From SVTX01 sp045542075 (lineage in GTDB: Bacteria; Bacillota; Clostridia; Oscillospirales; CAG-272), in the NCBI GenBank assembly GCA_045542075.1, contig JAZQKI010000023.1, positions 1 to 64,000 on the forward strand: a DNA stretch of 64,000 nt, written 5' to 3'. Positions 7,822 to 16,272 of this stretch are shown here, piece after piece. How positions within the stretch are numbered: position 1 is the first letter of the stretch; the number at the start of each line of letters is the position of its first letter. The notes under the pieces were generated by a model that saw only the letters and a program-made list of their open reading frames with translations, ran no database searches and had not been told where the DNA came from. The position numbers and the translations under genes are program-made.

Positions 7822-9912
7822 ATGACAAATATCCCTGAAATTTACGGCTGTATGGTATTTGATGACTCCGTTATGAAGGAAAAGCTTTCCTCAGAGATCT
7901 ATGAATCTCTCAAAAAGACTATACAAACAGGCCAAAAAATTGACGTCTCCATAGCCAACGAGGTTGCGGAGGCTATGAAAAATTGGGCGTGTGAGCTTGG
8001 CGCGACGCATTATACTCATTGGTTTCAGCCCTTGACAAGCGTTACTGCGGAAAAGCACGAGTCCTTTATATCCCTCAAAAGCAGAGACAAGGTCGTTATG
8101 GAATTCTCGGGCAAGGAGCTTATCAAGGGCGAGTCTGACGCCTCCAGCTTCCCCTCGGGCGGACTCCGTGAGACCTGCAACGCACGCGGCTATACCGCGT
8201 GGGACCCCTCGTCTTATGCTTTTATAAAAGATAAAACCCTATATATCCCCACCGTCTTTTTCTCATATGGCGGCGAGTCTCTTGACGCAAAGACCCCTCT
8301 TCTGCGCTCCACTGACGCTATAAGCGAGCAAGGGCTCCGTGTCCTTCGCGCTCTTGGTGACGACCAGGCTTCGAGAGTTATCACGTCGGTTGGCGCGGAG
8401 CAGGAATATTTCCTTGTCAACAAGGAGTATTACGACAAGCGCGAGGACTTGATATATACTGGCAGAACCCTTTTCGGTGCGCCCGCGCCCAAGGGAGAGG
8501 AGCTTGAGGACCATTACTATGGCCCTATAAAGACCAAGGTCGCGGCATATATGTCCGACCTTGACGAGGAGCTTTGGAGACTTGGAATAAGCTCCAAGAC
8601 AAAGCACAACGAGGTTGCTCCCTCTCAGCACGAGCTCTCCCCCATTTATTCCGCCACAAGCGTTGCTCTCGACCATAATATGCTTATTATGGACACCATG
8701 AAGCGCATTGCGGAAAGACACGGAATGGTAGTTCTTTTACACGAAAAGCCCTATGCGGGAATCAGTGGCTCAGGCAAGCACAACAATTGGTCTATCTCTA
8801 CCGACACGGGAGAAAATCTTTTGAGCCCGGGCAAAAATCCCGCGTCAAACATAAGATTTTTGCTTTTCCTGTCAGCAGTCATACGTGCGGTCGATGAGTA
8901 TCAGGATCTGCTCAGGTTTTCCGTCGCAACCCCCGGCAACGACCACCGTCTCGGCGCAAACGAGGCTCCCCCCGCCATCGTTTCTATCTTCCTCGGCGAC
9001 GAGCTTGAGGCAATAATCGAATCCATAATTGACAACAAGGATTATACCGAGCGCGCAAGCGTCAGAGCAAATGTCGGCGTCCCGAGCGTACCTACGTTCA
9101 GATACGACTCCACCGACCGAAACAGGACCTCTCCTTTTGCGTTCACCGGTAACAAATTTGAGTTCCGTATGCTTGGCTCGTCACAAAATATCGCGATGCC
9201 AAACGTAGTACTCAACACCGCAACCGCAAAAGTCCTTTGCGATTTCGCGAATATTCTTGAGGGCGCAGATGACGTCAATTCTGCCGCAAAGAAGCTTATC
9301 AAGGACACTCTTTCGGCACACAAAAGAATAATATTCAACGGAAACGGCTATTCCGAGGAGTGGATAGCGGAAGCGGAAAGGCGCGGACTTCTGAACCTCA
9401 GAACCAGCGTTGACGCATATCCTTATCTGCTTGCACAAAAGAATATTTCTCTGTTCGGCAGCTTCGGCGTTATGAACGAAGCGGAGCTTCGCGCGAGAGT
9501 GGCGGTGCTGTTTGAGACGTATTGCAAGACCGTGAGCATTGAAGCTAAGACCATGATAGATATAGTCAATAAGAAAATAATCCCTGCGGTCGAGCGTTAT
9601 CTTTGCGACCTTGCAAAAACGGCTTCTCTCAAGCGCGACGTGTGCGGAGAGTCGGTCATATCTCTTGAGCGGGAGCTTATCCTCAAGCTCACCGAGCTTT
9701 GCGAGAGTATAAATAAGTCTTCACAGGCTCTCAAGGATCTTACCGTCAAGGCTAAAAGTATAGGTAACTCCCGCGAAAGTGCGGAGTATTACAGAGACTT
9801 CGTATGTCCCGAAATGGCGCGTCTGCGTCTTGCGGTGGATGCCGCAGAGCAGCTCACCCCCGCGGACCTCTGGCCGCTTCCCTCCTATGGAGAGCTGACG
9901 TATAAGCAGTAA
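7822..9912 (+). CDS. glnN: Type III glutamine synthetase
   Basis: A 696-residue GSIII, which makes glutamine from glutamate, ammonia and ATP. GSIII is much longer than GSI (about 450 residues) and forms a double-hexamer ring. Family signatures seen include FPSGGLRETCNARGYTAWDP near residue 110, KTKHNEVAPSQHELSPIY near 275, and GISGSGKHNNWS near 315 followed by GENLLSPG. GAAAGGA precedes the ATG. It is alone between its promoter and a strong terminator. No GlnR-type operator or adjacent nitrogen regulator is visible. Confidence 0.95.
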   Translation: MTNIPEIYGCMVFDDSVMKEKLSSEIYESLKKTIQTGQKIDVSIANEVAEAMKNWACELGATHYTHWFQPLTSVTAEKHESFISLKSRDKVVMEFSGKELIKGESDASSFPSGGLRETCNARGYTAWDPSSYAFIKDKTLYIPTVFFSYGGESLDAKTPLLRSTDAISEQGLRVLRALGDDQASRVITSVGAEQEYFLVNKEYYDKREDLIYTGRTLFGAPAPKGEELEDHYYGPIKTKVAAYMSDLDEELWRLGISSKTKHNEVAPSQHELSPIYSATSVALDHNMLIMDTMKRIAERHGMVVLLHEKPYAGISGSGKHNNWSISTDTGENLLSPGKNPASNIRFLLFLSAVIRAVDEYQDLLRFSVATPGNDHRLGANEAPPAIVSIFLGDELEAIIESIIDNKDYTERASVRANVGVPSVPTFRYDSTDRNRTSPFAFTGNKFEFRMLGSSQNIAMPNVVLNTATAKVLCDFANILEGADDVNSAAKKLIKDTLSAHKRIIFNGNGYSEEWIAEAERRGLLNLRTSVDAYPYLLAQKNISLFGSFGVMNEAELRARVAVLFETYCKTVSIEAKTMIDIVNKKIIPAVERYLCDLAKTASLKRDVCGESVISLERELILKLTELCESINKSSQALKDLTVKAKSIGNSRESAEYYRDFVCPEMARLRLAVDAAEQLTPADLWPLPSYGELTYKQ

Positions 9913-9935
9913 ATAATACATAATCTAAAATCTAT

Positions 9936-9969
9936 GGCAGGATTCAGTCAGACTGAACCCTGCCTTTTT
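9936..9969 (+). terminator. Terminator after glnN
   Basis: Stem GGCAGG/CCTGCC plus TTCAGTC/GACTGAA with one internal mismatch, then five T residues. Confidence 0.92.
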
Positions 9970-9981
9970 ATCAACTTTCAC

Positions 9982-10010
9982 TTGATATTTTTCCCAAACT
10001 ATGATATAAA
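9982..10010 (+). promoter_or_regulatory. Promoter of the phosphoesterase operon
   Basis: TTGATA (9982-9987), 17 bp, TATAAA (10005-10010), 30 bp before the start codon. Confidence 0.75.
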
Positions 10011-10040
10011 TAAAATAGAATTGTTTTTGGAGGATTGAAT

Positions 10041-11204
10041 ATGAAAAAAACAATATTGGCTGCCCTTGTGCTTTGCCTTACCGTGGCTTTGCTGTCGGGG
10101 TGCTTTTCCGCTTACAGAGACGCGCCCAAGAACGTTGGCAAAGCCGACTACGCGGTTGACAAATACAGGACCACAATGCAGTTTTACGATGACTTCAAAA
10201 TACTGCAGCTTGCAGATCTGCACCTTGGAATTGAAAGCAATATTGCGCTTCAGCTCGATATCATAAAAAAATCCATCACAAAAAGCTCACCCGACCTCAT
10301 TATTCTGACGGGAGATAATTTCATGTACGCCTCAAAGGGTGTGGTCGAAAGCCTTTTTTTATTTCTGAATAATGAGTGCAAAGCGCTCACCGAGAAAAGA
10401 GGCGGACGCCTTACAAAGTTTGCGGTCACATTTGGAAATCACGACAATCAGGGAGACTATCCGAGATATTTTATAAACAACGTCATAAAGTCTTACGCAA
10501 CTACTGACGGACGAGAGATCTCAGACTCAAAATACGCCGCTTTTATTGACTATGAGGACGACAACCTGTTTGGCATGACCAATTATTATATTGACCTTGT
10601 GGATGACAGGGCGAAATCTGCCGACTGCGTTGACGTCAAATACAGGATCCACATAATAGACTCAAACACCTATCACTATATGGGACTTGATTATGACTAT
10701 GACGTGATCCACCCCGAGCAGCTTGAGCATGTCGCAAAAATATACCAGAATTCTACAAGCGACAAGGACTACATAGGTCTTGCATTCTTCCACATTCCCC
10801 TTTACGAGTACCAGGAGGCGTGGGACCAGTATGTTGCCGCCGATGATCCCTCCCTTGTGGGCAGCGGCGAATGTCGCGAAGATGCGCTTTACGGATATGA
10901 GAATAACGGCGCCTACATAAAACTCCGAAAGGCTAATATTCTCGCCTTTTTCTGCGGACACGACCATATAAACTACGGCGATTTTATCTACAATTCGCAC
11001 AGCGACAGTATAGATGACAAGGCTATTTTTTCATACGGTGTCAAATCAACAAATCAGCTTTATCACGACACGGACATAATAGGCTATAAGGTCATAACCC
11101 TTAAGGACGGTATGACCAAGGAGGAGTTTGTTTCTATAGAGAATATCAATGAGAATTTTGCAAATATAACGGGAGGGTATAAGCATTATGAGGACAGATC
11201 TTAA
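10041..11204 (+). CDS. Calcineurin-like metallophosphoesterase lipoprotein
   Basis: A 387-residue exported lipoprotein: signal peptide with lipobox LLSGC (lipidated Cys21). The two-metal phosphoesterase motifs follow in order: ADLHLG (Asp59, His61), LTGDN (91-93), FGNHDNQ (132-136) and, far downstream, FCGHDH. It is therefore probably a surface-anchored phosphohydrolase; the substrate is unknown. A TTG six bases upstream is in frame, but GGAGG at 10029-10033 is correctly spaced only for this ATG. The next gene overlaps its end by 17 nt, so the membrane protein is probably a partner. Confidence 0.88.
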   Translation: MKKTILAALVLCLTVALLSGCFSAYRDAPKNVGKADYAVDKYRTTMQFYDDFKILQLADLHLGIESNIALQLDIIKKSITKSSPDLIILTGDNFMYASKGVVESLFLFLNNECKALTEKRGGRLTKFAVTFGNHDNQGDYPRYFINNVIKSYATTDGREISDSKYAAFIDYEDDNLFGMTNYYIDLVDDRAKSADCVDVKYRIHIIDSNTYHYMGLDYDYDVIHPEQLEHVAKIYQNSTSDKDYIGLAFFHIPLYEYQEAWDQYVAADDPSLVGSGECREDALYGYENNGAYIKLRKANILAFFCGHDHINYGDFIYNSHSDSIDDKAIFSYGVKSTNQLYHDTDIIGYKVITLKDGMTKEEFVSIENINENFANITGGYKHYEDRS

Positions 11205-12144
11205 AAACAAGCTGACAAATGCTTTTACCTGCGTGGGTCTGCTGCTTGCTTGCTTTTTTATCTATGACTTTTATAAATGTCTGTCGGGCTTTATCGCAAA
11301 CGGCTTCAGAGAGCCGTCCGTTATGCTGCCGATGGTGCTTTCATACCTTTTGCCCGTTATTTGTTTTCTTTTCTACTTTTATGATATTTACGTAAATAAC
11401 ACAAAAAGGACGGCAAAAATTATTTACAGCGTATTTGTAATTGTTTACGCGGCAATCTGCCTTGCGTTTGTTTTCAAAAACATGGAGCTTTATATAAGCA
11501 ACAACAGGTTTGGTGCCTACGACGCGCTGCCGAGCATTTTTCTGCGCTTTCCCTATGATATAATTGTCATTCATTTTGTGTTGATAGCGATTCAGATATT
11601 TAATATTCTGACTGTGATACTGACAGAGTCACAGGCGGCAAGATTCAAGGAAGGGCTTAAAATGCCGGGAACATTCAAGCTGTGCGTATGGGAATATATC
11701 CCCCTTTGCATACTTGCAATAGTTGTATTTGTATTCAGCGGAGCATCAATATACGCGACGTTCAGCGCGTTTGAAAATGCCCTTTACGATTTCAGATACA
11801 TCTTCCTGCTTTTATGGGTTTTTGTTGCCCCGATGATGAATCTCGGGTTGCTTGTTTTCAAGCCTGAAAAGAGAGATATTTCGGCAAGGTCAAAGGTAAT
11901 TACTCTTGGCTTGGGAATAGCTGTGAATTTGATTTTCGGCATTCTTCTCTTGATTTTTGAGCGCACCTACCCGGACTTTATGGTACACATAGGAAAGCCA
12001 ATTTTCCTTATCGCGTTTTCAGTCTCACTGCCTATAGAGATGGGCGTCATACTCGGAATTATGGCAATAGGCACGGTTGCTTTTTGCGTAAAGCTTATTT
12101 CTCTGCTTGCCAATAAAACAAAGCGAGGACAAAATAATGCTTGA
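11188..12144 (+). CDS. Polytopic membrane protein of unknown function
   Basis: 318 residues with seven or eight hydrophobic segments spread along the chain and short polar loops; no motif I can assign. It starts inside the 3' end of the phosphoesterase lipoprotein gene (GGGAGG RBS before the ATG) and its stop overlaps the birA start by 8 nt. It is therefore translationally coupled on both sides. The overlap argues for work with the phosphoesterase at the membrane; a link with biotin would be guesswork. Confidence 0.75.
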   Translation: MRTDLKNKLTNAFTCVGLLLACFFIYDFYKCLSGFIANGFREPSVMLPMVLSYLLPVICFLFYFYDIYVNNTKRTAKIIYSVFVIVYAAICLAFVFKNMELYISNNRFGAYDALPSIFLRFPYDIIVIHFVLIAIQIFNILTVILTESQAARFKEGLKMPGTFKLCVWEYIPLCILAIVVFVFSGASIYATFSAFENALYDFRYIFLLLWVFVAPMMNLGLLVFKPEKRDISARSKVITLGLGIAVNLIFGILLLIFERTYPDFMVHIGKPIFLIAFSVSLPIEMGVILGIMAIGTVAFCVKLISLLANKTKRGQNNA

Positions 12145-12898
12145 TATAAACAAGATAAATACTCTCTCGGGCACGGATATATATTGGAATATGCTTGTAG
12201 ACTCGACCAACACCCAAGCGCGCAAAAAGATTTTTGATGGCGCGCGCCTTCCCTTTGCGTATATTGCGGACGTACAGACTGCGGGCAGAGGCCGTATGGG
12301 AAGAAAATTTTACAGTCGCGGAGGCGGAATTTATATGTCCTTCGCCTTTAAGACAGGCTCCGTGAACAGCTCCGTATCTGTTACTACGGCGGCAGCGGCG
12401 GCGGTCACAAAGGCTCTTTATGAGTGCTGTGATGGGGATTTTCAGATAAAATGGGTCAACGATATATATCAGAACGGCAAAAAGGTCTGCGGTATCCTCA
12501 CCGAGGCGATCTCGGGTATTGGCGAGGAGAATTATATTATTGTCGGCATAGGCATAAATGTCGGTAAAAACAAATTCCCCGTTGAGATACGGGATATTGC
12601 GGGTTCTGTTACGTTAAAGTCTTCAAAAGAGGAGCTTATTGCACGCGTGATAAGTCTTTTGCGTGAATTTTCGGATAATGTGTCCGACCGCTCATATATG
12701 GATTTTTACAGAGAGCATTTTATGCTTTTGGGCGAGTCAGTCAGCGCGCTGTGTGACGGCAAAACAGTCTTGGGTCGTGTGACAGGCGTAGATGACGACG
12801 GCGGACTGCTGCTTTTGCCTGATGGAGAAGCCGCTTCAACAAGAATTTTCAGCGGTGAGGTCACAATTCGCCCCACAAATGACTTGTCAAATGACTAA
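12137..12898 (+). CDS. birA: Biotin--protein ligase (no DNA-binding domain)
   Basis: A 253-residue enzyme that activates biotin to biotinyl-AMP and attaches it to carboxylase carrier lysines. The catalytic signatures are GRGRMGRKFYS (near residue 48; the adenylate-binding loop) and KWVNDIY (the KWPND motif). There is a small C-terminal SH3-like domain. The N-terminal winged-helix repressor domain of bifunctional BirA is absent, so it should not regulate biotin genes. Its ATG overlaps the stop of the membrane protein gene; an upstream in-frame TTG is disfavoured because GCGAGGA fits this ATG. Confidence 0.92.
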   Translation: MLDINKINTLSGTDIYWNMLVDSTNTQARKKIFDGARLPFAYIADVQTAGRGRMGRKFYSRGGGIYMSFAFKTGSVNSSVSVTTAAAAAVTKALYECCDGDFQIKWVNDIYQNGKKVCGILTEAISGIGEENYIIVGIGINVGKNKFPVEIRDIAGSVTLKSSKEELIARVISLLREFSDNVSDRSYMDFYREHFMLLGESVSALCDGKTVLGRVTGVDDDGGLLLLPDGEAASTRIFSGEVTIRPTNDLSND

Positions 12899-12904
12899 AT
12901 TCTA

Positions 12905-12932
12905 TTGACATTGAAAAAATTAGTGATATAAT
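12905..12932 (+). promoter_or_regulatory. Promoter of the folate operon
   Basis: TTGACA (12905-12910), 16 bp, TATAAT (12927-12932). A short hairpin (TTGTGG/CCACAA, 12938-12953) lies at the expected transcript 5' end, just before the riboswitch. Confidence 0.85.
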
Positions 12933-12956
12933 AATGTTGTGGAAAACCACAAATTT

Positions 12957-13065
12957 TGAAGAGTAAAAATCAAGGCGTAAGTGCCGCAAGGACGGGGAGT
13001 TGTCTTGCGGACGAATTTTGATGGCGACAGACATCAATGCGGTCTTGGTTTTGCATCCCGCTTCA
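12957..13065 (+). ncRNA. Tetrahydrofolate (THF) riboswitch
   Basis: The conserved blocks of the folT-type THF riboswitch appear in order: GAAGAGTA, GGCGTAAGTG, GGGGAGTTG, ACGAA, GCGGT and TTGCATCC. The outer P1 stem closes with TGAAG (12957-12961) and CTTCA (13061-13065); an inner stem is CCGCAAG with CTTGCGG. It precedes a folate transporter/folC gene, the usual target. In the known family, reduced folates bind and lower expression. Confidence 0.9.
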
Positions 13066-13089
13066 TACGGCACAAAACAAGGCAAATTC

Positions 13090-13122
13090 TACCTTCTTTC
13101 TGCCCTATGGCGAGAGGAGGTA
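13090..13122 (+). promoter_or_regulatory. RBS-masking hairpin (riboswitch expression platform)
   Basis: UACCUUCUUUC (13090-13100) can pair over 11 positions, with two G-U pairs, with GAGAGGAGGUA (13112-13122). GCC/GGC continues the stem inward. The right arm contains the whole Shine-Dalgarno sequence of folT-folC, so this structure would block translation. No T-run follows, so control is probably translational. Confidence 0.7.
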
Positions 13123-13129
13123 TTTTTAT

Positions 13130-14953
13130 ATGAAAAAACATTCAAAAAAACTGCTTTTCGGCAGTCTTAAGGTGATGGCTTGCGCGGCAATTCTTGCGGC
13201 TATGAGCATAGTGCTTGGAAAATATCTTGCGTTTAATCTCACGCCCTCCATCCGCATAAGCTTTGAAAATCTGCCCGTAATAATTTCGGGCGTGTTCTTC
13301 GGTCCGATAGTCGGCGCGGCAGTCGGCGCGGTGGCAGACATTCTCGGTTGTCTGATGGTCGGATACACAATAAATCCAATAATCACAGCAGGCGCGGCTT
13401 GTGTTGGTCTTGTCAGCGGTATAGTTCCGCTGGTATTCAAAAAAAAGAATCTTCTCTGCGCAATTTTGTCCGTGTCTCTTGCGCATCTGCTCGGCTCGGT
13501 AATAATCAAAACCGTAGGGCTTTCTGTCTTCTATACCCTGCCGCTTGTCGAGACGGGCCTGTGGCGGCTTCTCACGTATACGGGCGTCGGCGCGGCGGAG
13601 TGCGTACTTATCTACCTGCTCTGCAAAAACACGGCGTTTACGCGCCAGGTCGAAAGGCTGCTCCCAAGAGAAAGGAAAAATCAAATGACTTACAATGAGG
13701 CTCTGAATTATATACATTCTGTCTCCTGGAAGGGCTCTCGCCCCGGGCTTGAGCGCACAAGGGAGCTGCTTGAGAAAATGGGAAACCCACAGGACAAGCT
13801 GAAATTCATTCACGTTGCGGGAACTAACGGCAAGGGCTCGTTCTGCTCAATGACAGCAAACATTCTGACTCACGCGGGCTACAAGGTGGGACTCTACACC
13901 TCCCCCTTTGTGCTTCGCTTCAACGAGAGAATGAAAATAAACGGTCAGGATATTCCCGATACGGAGCTTGCAAAAATCACCGAATACGTCAAGCCCTTTG
14001 CGGACTCTATGCAGGACTCTCCCACCGAGTTTGAGCTTATAACCGCTATTGCATTTGAGTATTTCGCAAGACAAAATTGCGATGTAGTCGTGCTTGAATG
14101 CGGAATGGGCGGCAGACTTGACTCCACAAACATCATAAAAAGCCCTCTTTTATCCGTCATCACGGGAATTTCCTTTGACCACACAGCATTTCTCGGCAAC
14201 ACTATTCCCGAGATCGCAAGAGAAAAGGCGGGTATTATAAAAGAAAATATCCCCGTTCTGTTCTGCTCGGACAATACCGAGGCGGCAGAGGTCATAAAGG
14301 CGAAAGCCGACGAGTGCAGCTCGCCTTATTTTGAGGTGGACAGAAGCACATTTATTATCAAAAATACAGATCTTGACGGCTCGATATTTGATTTTGGTGA
14401 ATACAAGGATGTCAAGATCCCGCTTCTTGGCTCGTATCAGCCTCACAATGCCTGCAACGTATTGTCGGCTGTAAATATTCTTAAGTCACAGGGACTTGAA
14501 ATTCCCGACAAAGCAATTTACGACGGTCTATCCACGGTCGAATGGAAAGCGAGATTTGAAAAGCTGTGCAGCTCTCCCGTCATTATTTCCGACGGCGGTC
14601 ACAATCCCGAGGGAATCGACGCCGCGATAGAGAGCGTTAAGCTATATTTCCCCGACAAAAAGGTGATACTTGTCACAGGCGTTATGGCGGACAAGGACTA
14701 CAAATATATGGCAGAGAAAATGAGTGAGGTTGCGTCATTTGCCTTCACCGTCACCCCCGACAATCCTCGCGCGTTGCCCGCTACCGATTTTGCGGCGACC
14801 TTTGAAGATCTTGGAGTCAGTGCTACTCCATGCGAGAGTGTCGCGGACGCGATAAATCTTGCCAAGCAAAAGGCTCTTGAGGAAAATAAACCCATAATCT
14901 GCCTCGGCTCGCTCTATATGTACTGCGAGGTCTACAAGGCGATTGAGAAATAA
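13130..14953 (+). CDS. FolT-FolC fusion: folate ECF transporter S component + folylpolyglutamate synthase
   Basis: A 607-residue two-domain protein. Residues 1-175 are a FolT S component, the folate-binding membrane subunit of ECF transporters. They contain the typical LTPSIRISFENLPVIISG, GAVADILGCLMVGYTINP and ITAGAACVGLVSG segments. Residues 186-607 are a full Mur-ligase-fold FolC with P-loop GTNGKGS, the FELITAIAFEYF segment, SFDHTAFLG and SDGGHNPEG. FolC adds glutamates that trap folate in the cell. GAGGAGG precedes the ATG. An internal in-frame ATG at 13685 with AGAAAGGA upstream would start a free FolC, so a separate FolC may also be made. The ECF A/A'/T subunits are not in this window. 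Confidence 0.92.
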   Translation: MKKHSKKLLFGSLKVMACAAILAAMSIVLGKYLAFNLTPSIRISFENLPVIISGVFFGPIVGAAVGAVADILGCLMVGYTINPIITAGAACVGLVSGIVPLVFKKKNLLCAILSVSLAHLLGSVIIKTVGLSVFYTLPLVETGLWRLLTYTGVGAAECVLIYLLCKNTAFTRQVERLLPRERKNQMTYNEALNYIHSVSWKGSRPGLERTRELLEKMGNPQDKLKFIHVAGTNGKGSFCSMTANILTHAGYKVGLYTSPFVLRFNERMKINGQDIPDTELAKITEYVKPFADSMQDSPTEFELITAIAFEYFARQNCDVVVLECGMGGRLDSTNIIKSPLLSVITGISFDHTAFLGNTIPEIAREKAGIIKENIPVLFCSDNTEAAEVIKAKADECSSPYFEVDRSTFIIKNTDLDGSIFDFGEYKDVKIPLLGSYQPHNACNVLSAVNILKSQGLEIPDKAIYDGLSTVEWKARFEKLCSSPVIISDGGHNPEGIDAAIESVKLYFPDKKVILVTGVMADKDYKYMAEKMSEVASFAFTVTPDNPRALPATDFAATFEDLGVSATPCESVADAINLAKQKALEENKPIICLGSLYMYCEVYKAIEK

Positions 14954-14954
14954 T

Positions 14955-14993
14955 AAAAAAAGCATCTCCCACGTCCGTGGGAGATGCTTTTTT
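14955..14993. terminator. Bidirectional terminator after folC
   Basis: Near-perfect stem AAGCATCTCCCACG/CGTGGGAGATGCTT flanked by A-run and T-run, serving folC and the convergent DHHW gene. Confidence 0.95.
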
Positions 14994-14994
14994 G

Positions 14995-16260
14995 TTACCC
15001 TATAATATCCTCTATCTGACCGATCTTTGATTCGGTAGAGGTGGTGGAGATATAATTAAGGAAAAGCACGTCCTTTATGCCGTTGTCCTCAACGAAGTCA
15101 ACAAGGTTTCCTTCAAAATATCTGTAGTCTATAACGTATACGTACTCGTACGAATCCACAAGGAACGGCACAAAGGCGTTTCCGTATGACTCCTTTATCA
15201 CAACTATTGACGAACCGTCGTTAATGTTTTTATTATGTATCTCTGATACGGGATTATCTCCTCCGATAAAGCACATATACTTATTTGCCGCGCTGTATTT
15301 GTCCGCCTTCTTATAAACTATGGCGTATTCAGCGCTCTTTCCGTCCTTGGTTGTCGCTGTCAGAAGGTTGGTTCCGTTAGGCACAAACGCCTCAACATAG
15401 TCGGGATTGTTTTTGAGCGTCTTATTCTGTCCCGACTGCGAATAGAACGTACCGAGGAAGTTTTCAAATTCAAGTCTTGTATAGTCCTCAAGCGGCGTCG
15501 GTGTGATTCCCTTTTCTTTGCAAAACGCGACGTATGCGTAATACGCTCCACGCGCTGTCCAGTGGTGGTCGGTTCTGAAATATATGTATTCGTCCTTGTG
15601 AGCAAGCAGCTGATCATGTATATCCACCGCCGTGACATCCTTGTCAAGATTTCCGTAAATATAGCTGATAACGTCAACACAATCCGACGCTCCCACCTGA
15701 GCTATCTGCTCATCGGTCAGCTTATACGTATAATGAAGCGGTACGACCATATTATAGACGTTCACGTCCCGACCGAGCTTGTGCGCAGCTTCATTTATCG
15801 CGGCAATATATCTGTCATTGACCGATTGTCTGTTATAAAAGATCTCGTATGCGGTCTTTGTGTCATTCTGTATCCATATTCCGCCGAAATTCTCAACTGC
15901 GCCACCGTTCTCAATAGTGACGTTATTCCCTCCCGAGGGAATTATGAGCTGATCCTCGCGGTCGCCGTACATAGACTGAATGCCCGAGTTTGCATTTATC
16001 ATTCCCTCGCGGAGAGGATAGGTATCCGAATACCACAGGCTTATCTGCGAAAAGTACTCGCCCGAGAAAAATGCCTCAAAGGTAAATTTCGGGAACTCGG
16101 TGAGGTTTCTCTTTTCGTTTTCGGAGTAGGTCGGTCTGAAAAAGAAGCAAAGTCCTACCACCGCAAAAGCACAAATGATTGCAACCGAGGATATTATTTT
16201 TATCAGGTGGGTCTTGTTCTCAAACCCACGCGTGTTTTCCTTGCTAAATATTTCTTTCAT
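14995..16260 (-). CDS. DHHW family membrane-anchored protein (polysaccharide acylation)
   Basis: 421 residues with one N-terminal transmembrane anchor (about 20-42) and a large outside domain. The namesake motif RTDHHWTARGAYYAY (Asp231-His232-His233-Trp234) matches the DHHW family, related to AlgJ/AlgX-type SGNH-like acyltransferases. Later, VIKESYGNAFVPFL looks like the second catalytic block of that fold. It lies 12 nt downstream of an MBOAT gene, the standard pairing in which MBOAT carries acyl groups across the membrane and DHHW acts outside. The glycan acceptor is unknown. Confidence 0.85.
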   Translation of the reverse strand: MKEIFSKENTRGFENKTHLIKIISSVAIICAFAVVGLCFFFRPTYSENEKRNLTEFPKFTFEAFFSGEYFSQISLWYSDTYPLREGMINANSGIQSMYGDREDQLIIPSGGNNVTIENGGAVENFGGIWIQNDTKTAYEIFYNRQSVNDRYIAAINEAAHKLGRDVNVYNMVVPLHYTYKLTDEQIAQVGASDCVDVISYIYGNLDKDVTAVDIHDQLLAHKDEYIYFRTDHHWTARGAYYAYVAFCKEKGITPTPLEDYTRLEFENFLGTFYSQSGQNKTLKNNPDYVEAFVPNGTNLLTATTKDGKSAEYAIVYKKADKYSAANKYMCFIGGDNPVSEIHNKNINDGSSIVVIKESYGNAFVPFLVDSYEYVYVIDYRYFEGNLVDFVEDNGIKDVLFLNYISTTSTESKIGQIEDIIG

Positions 16261-16272
16261 TATGTATACCCA

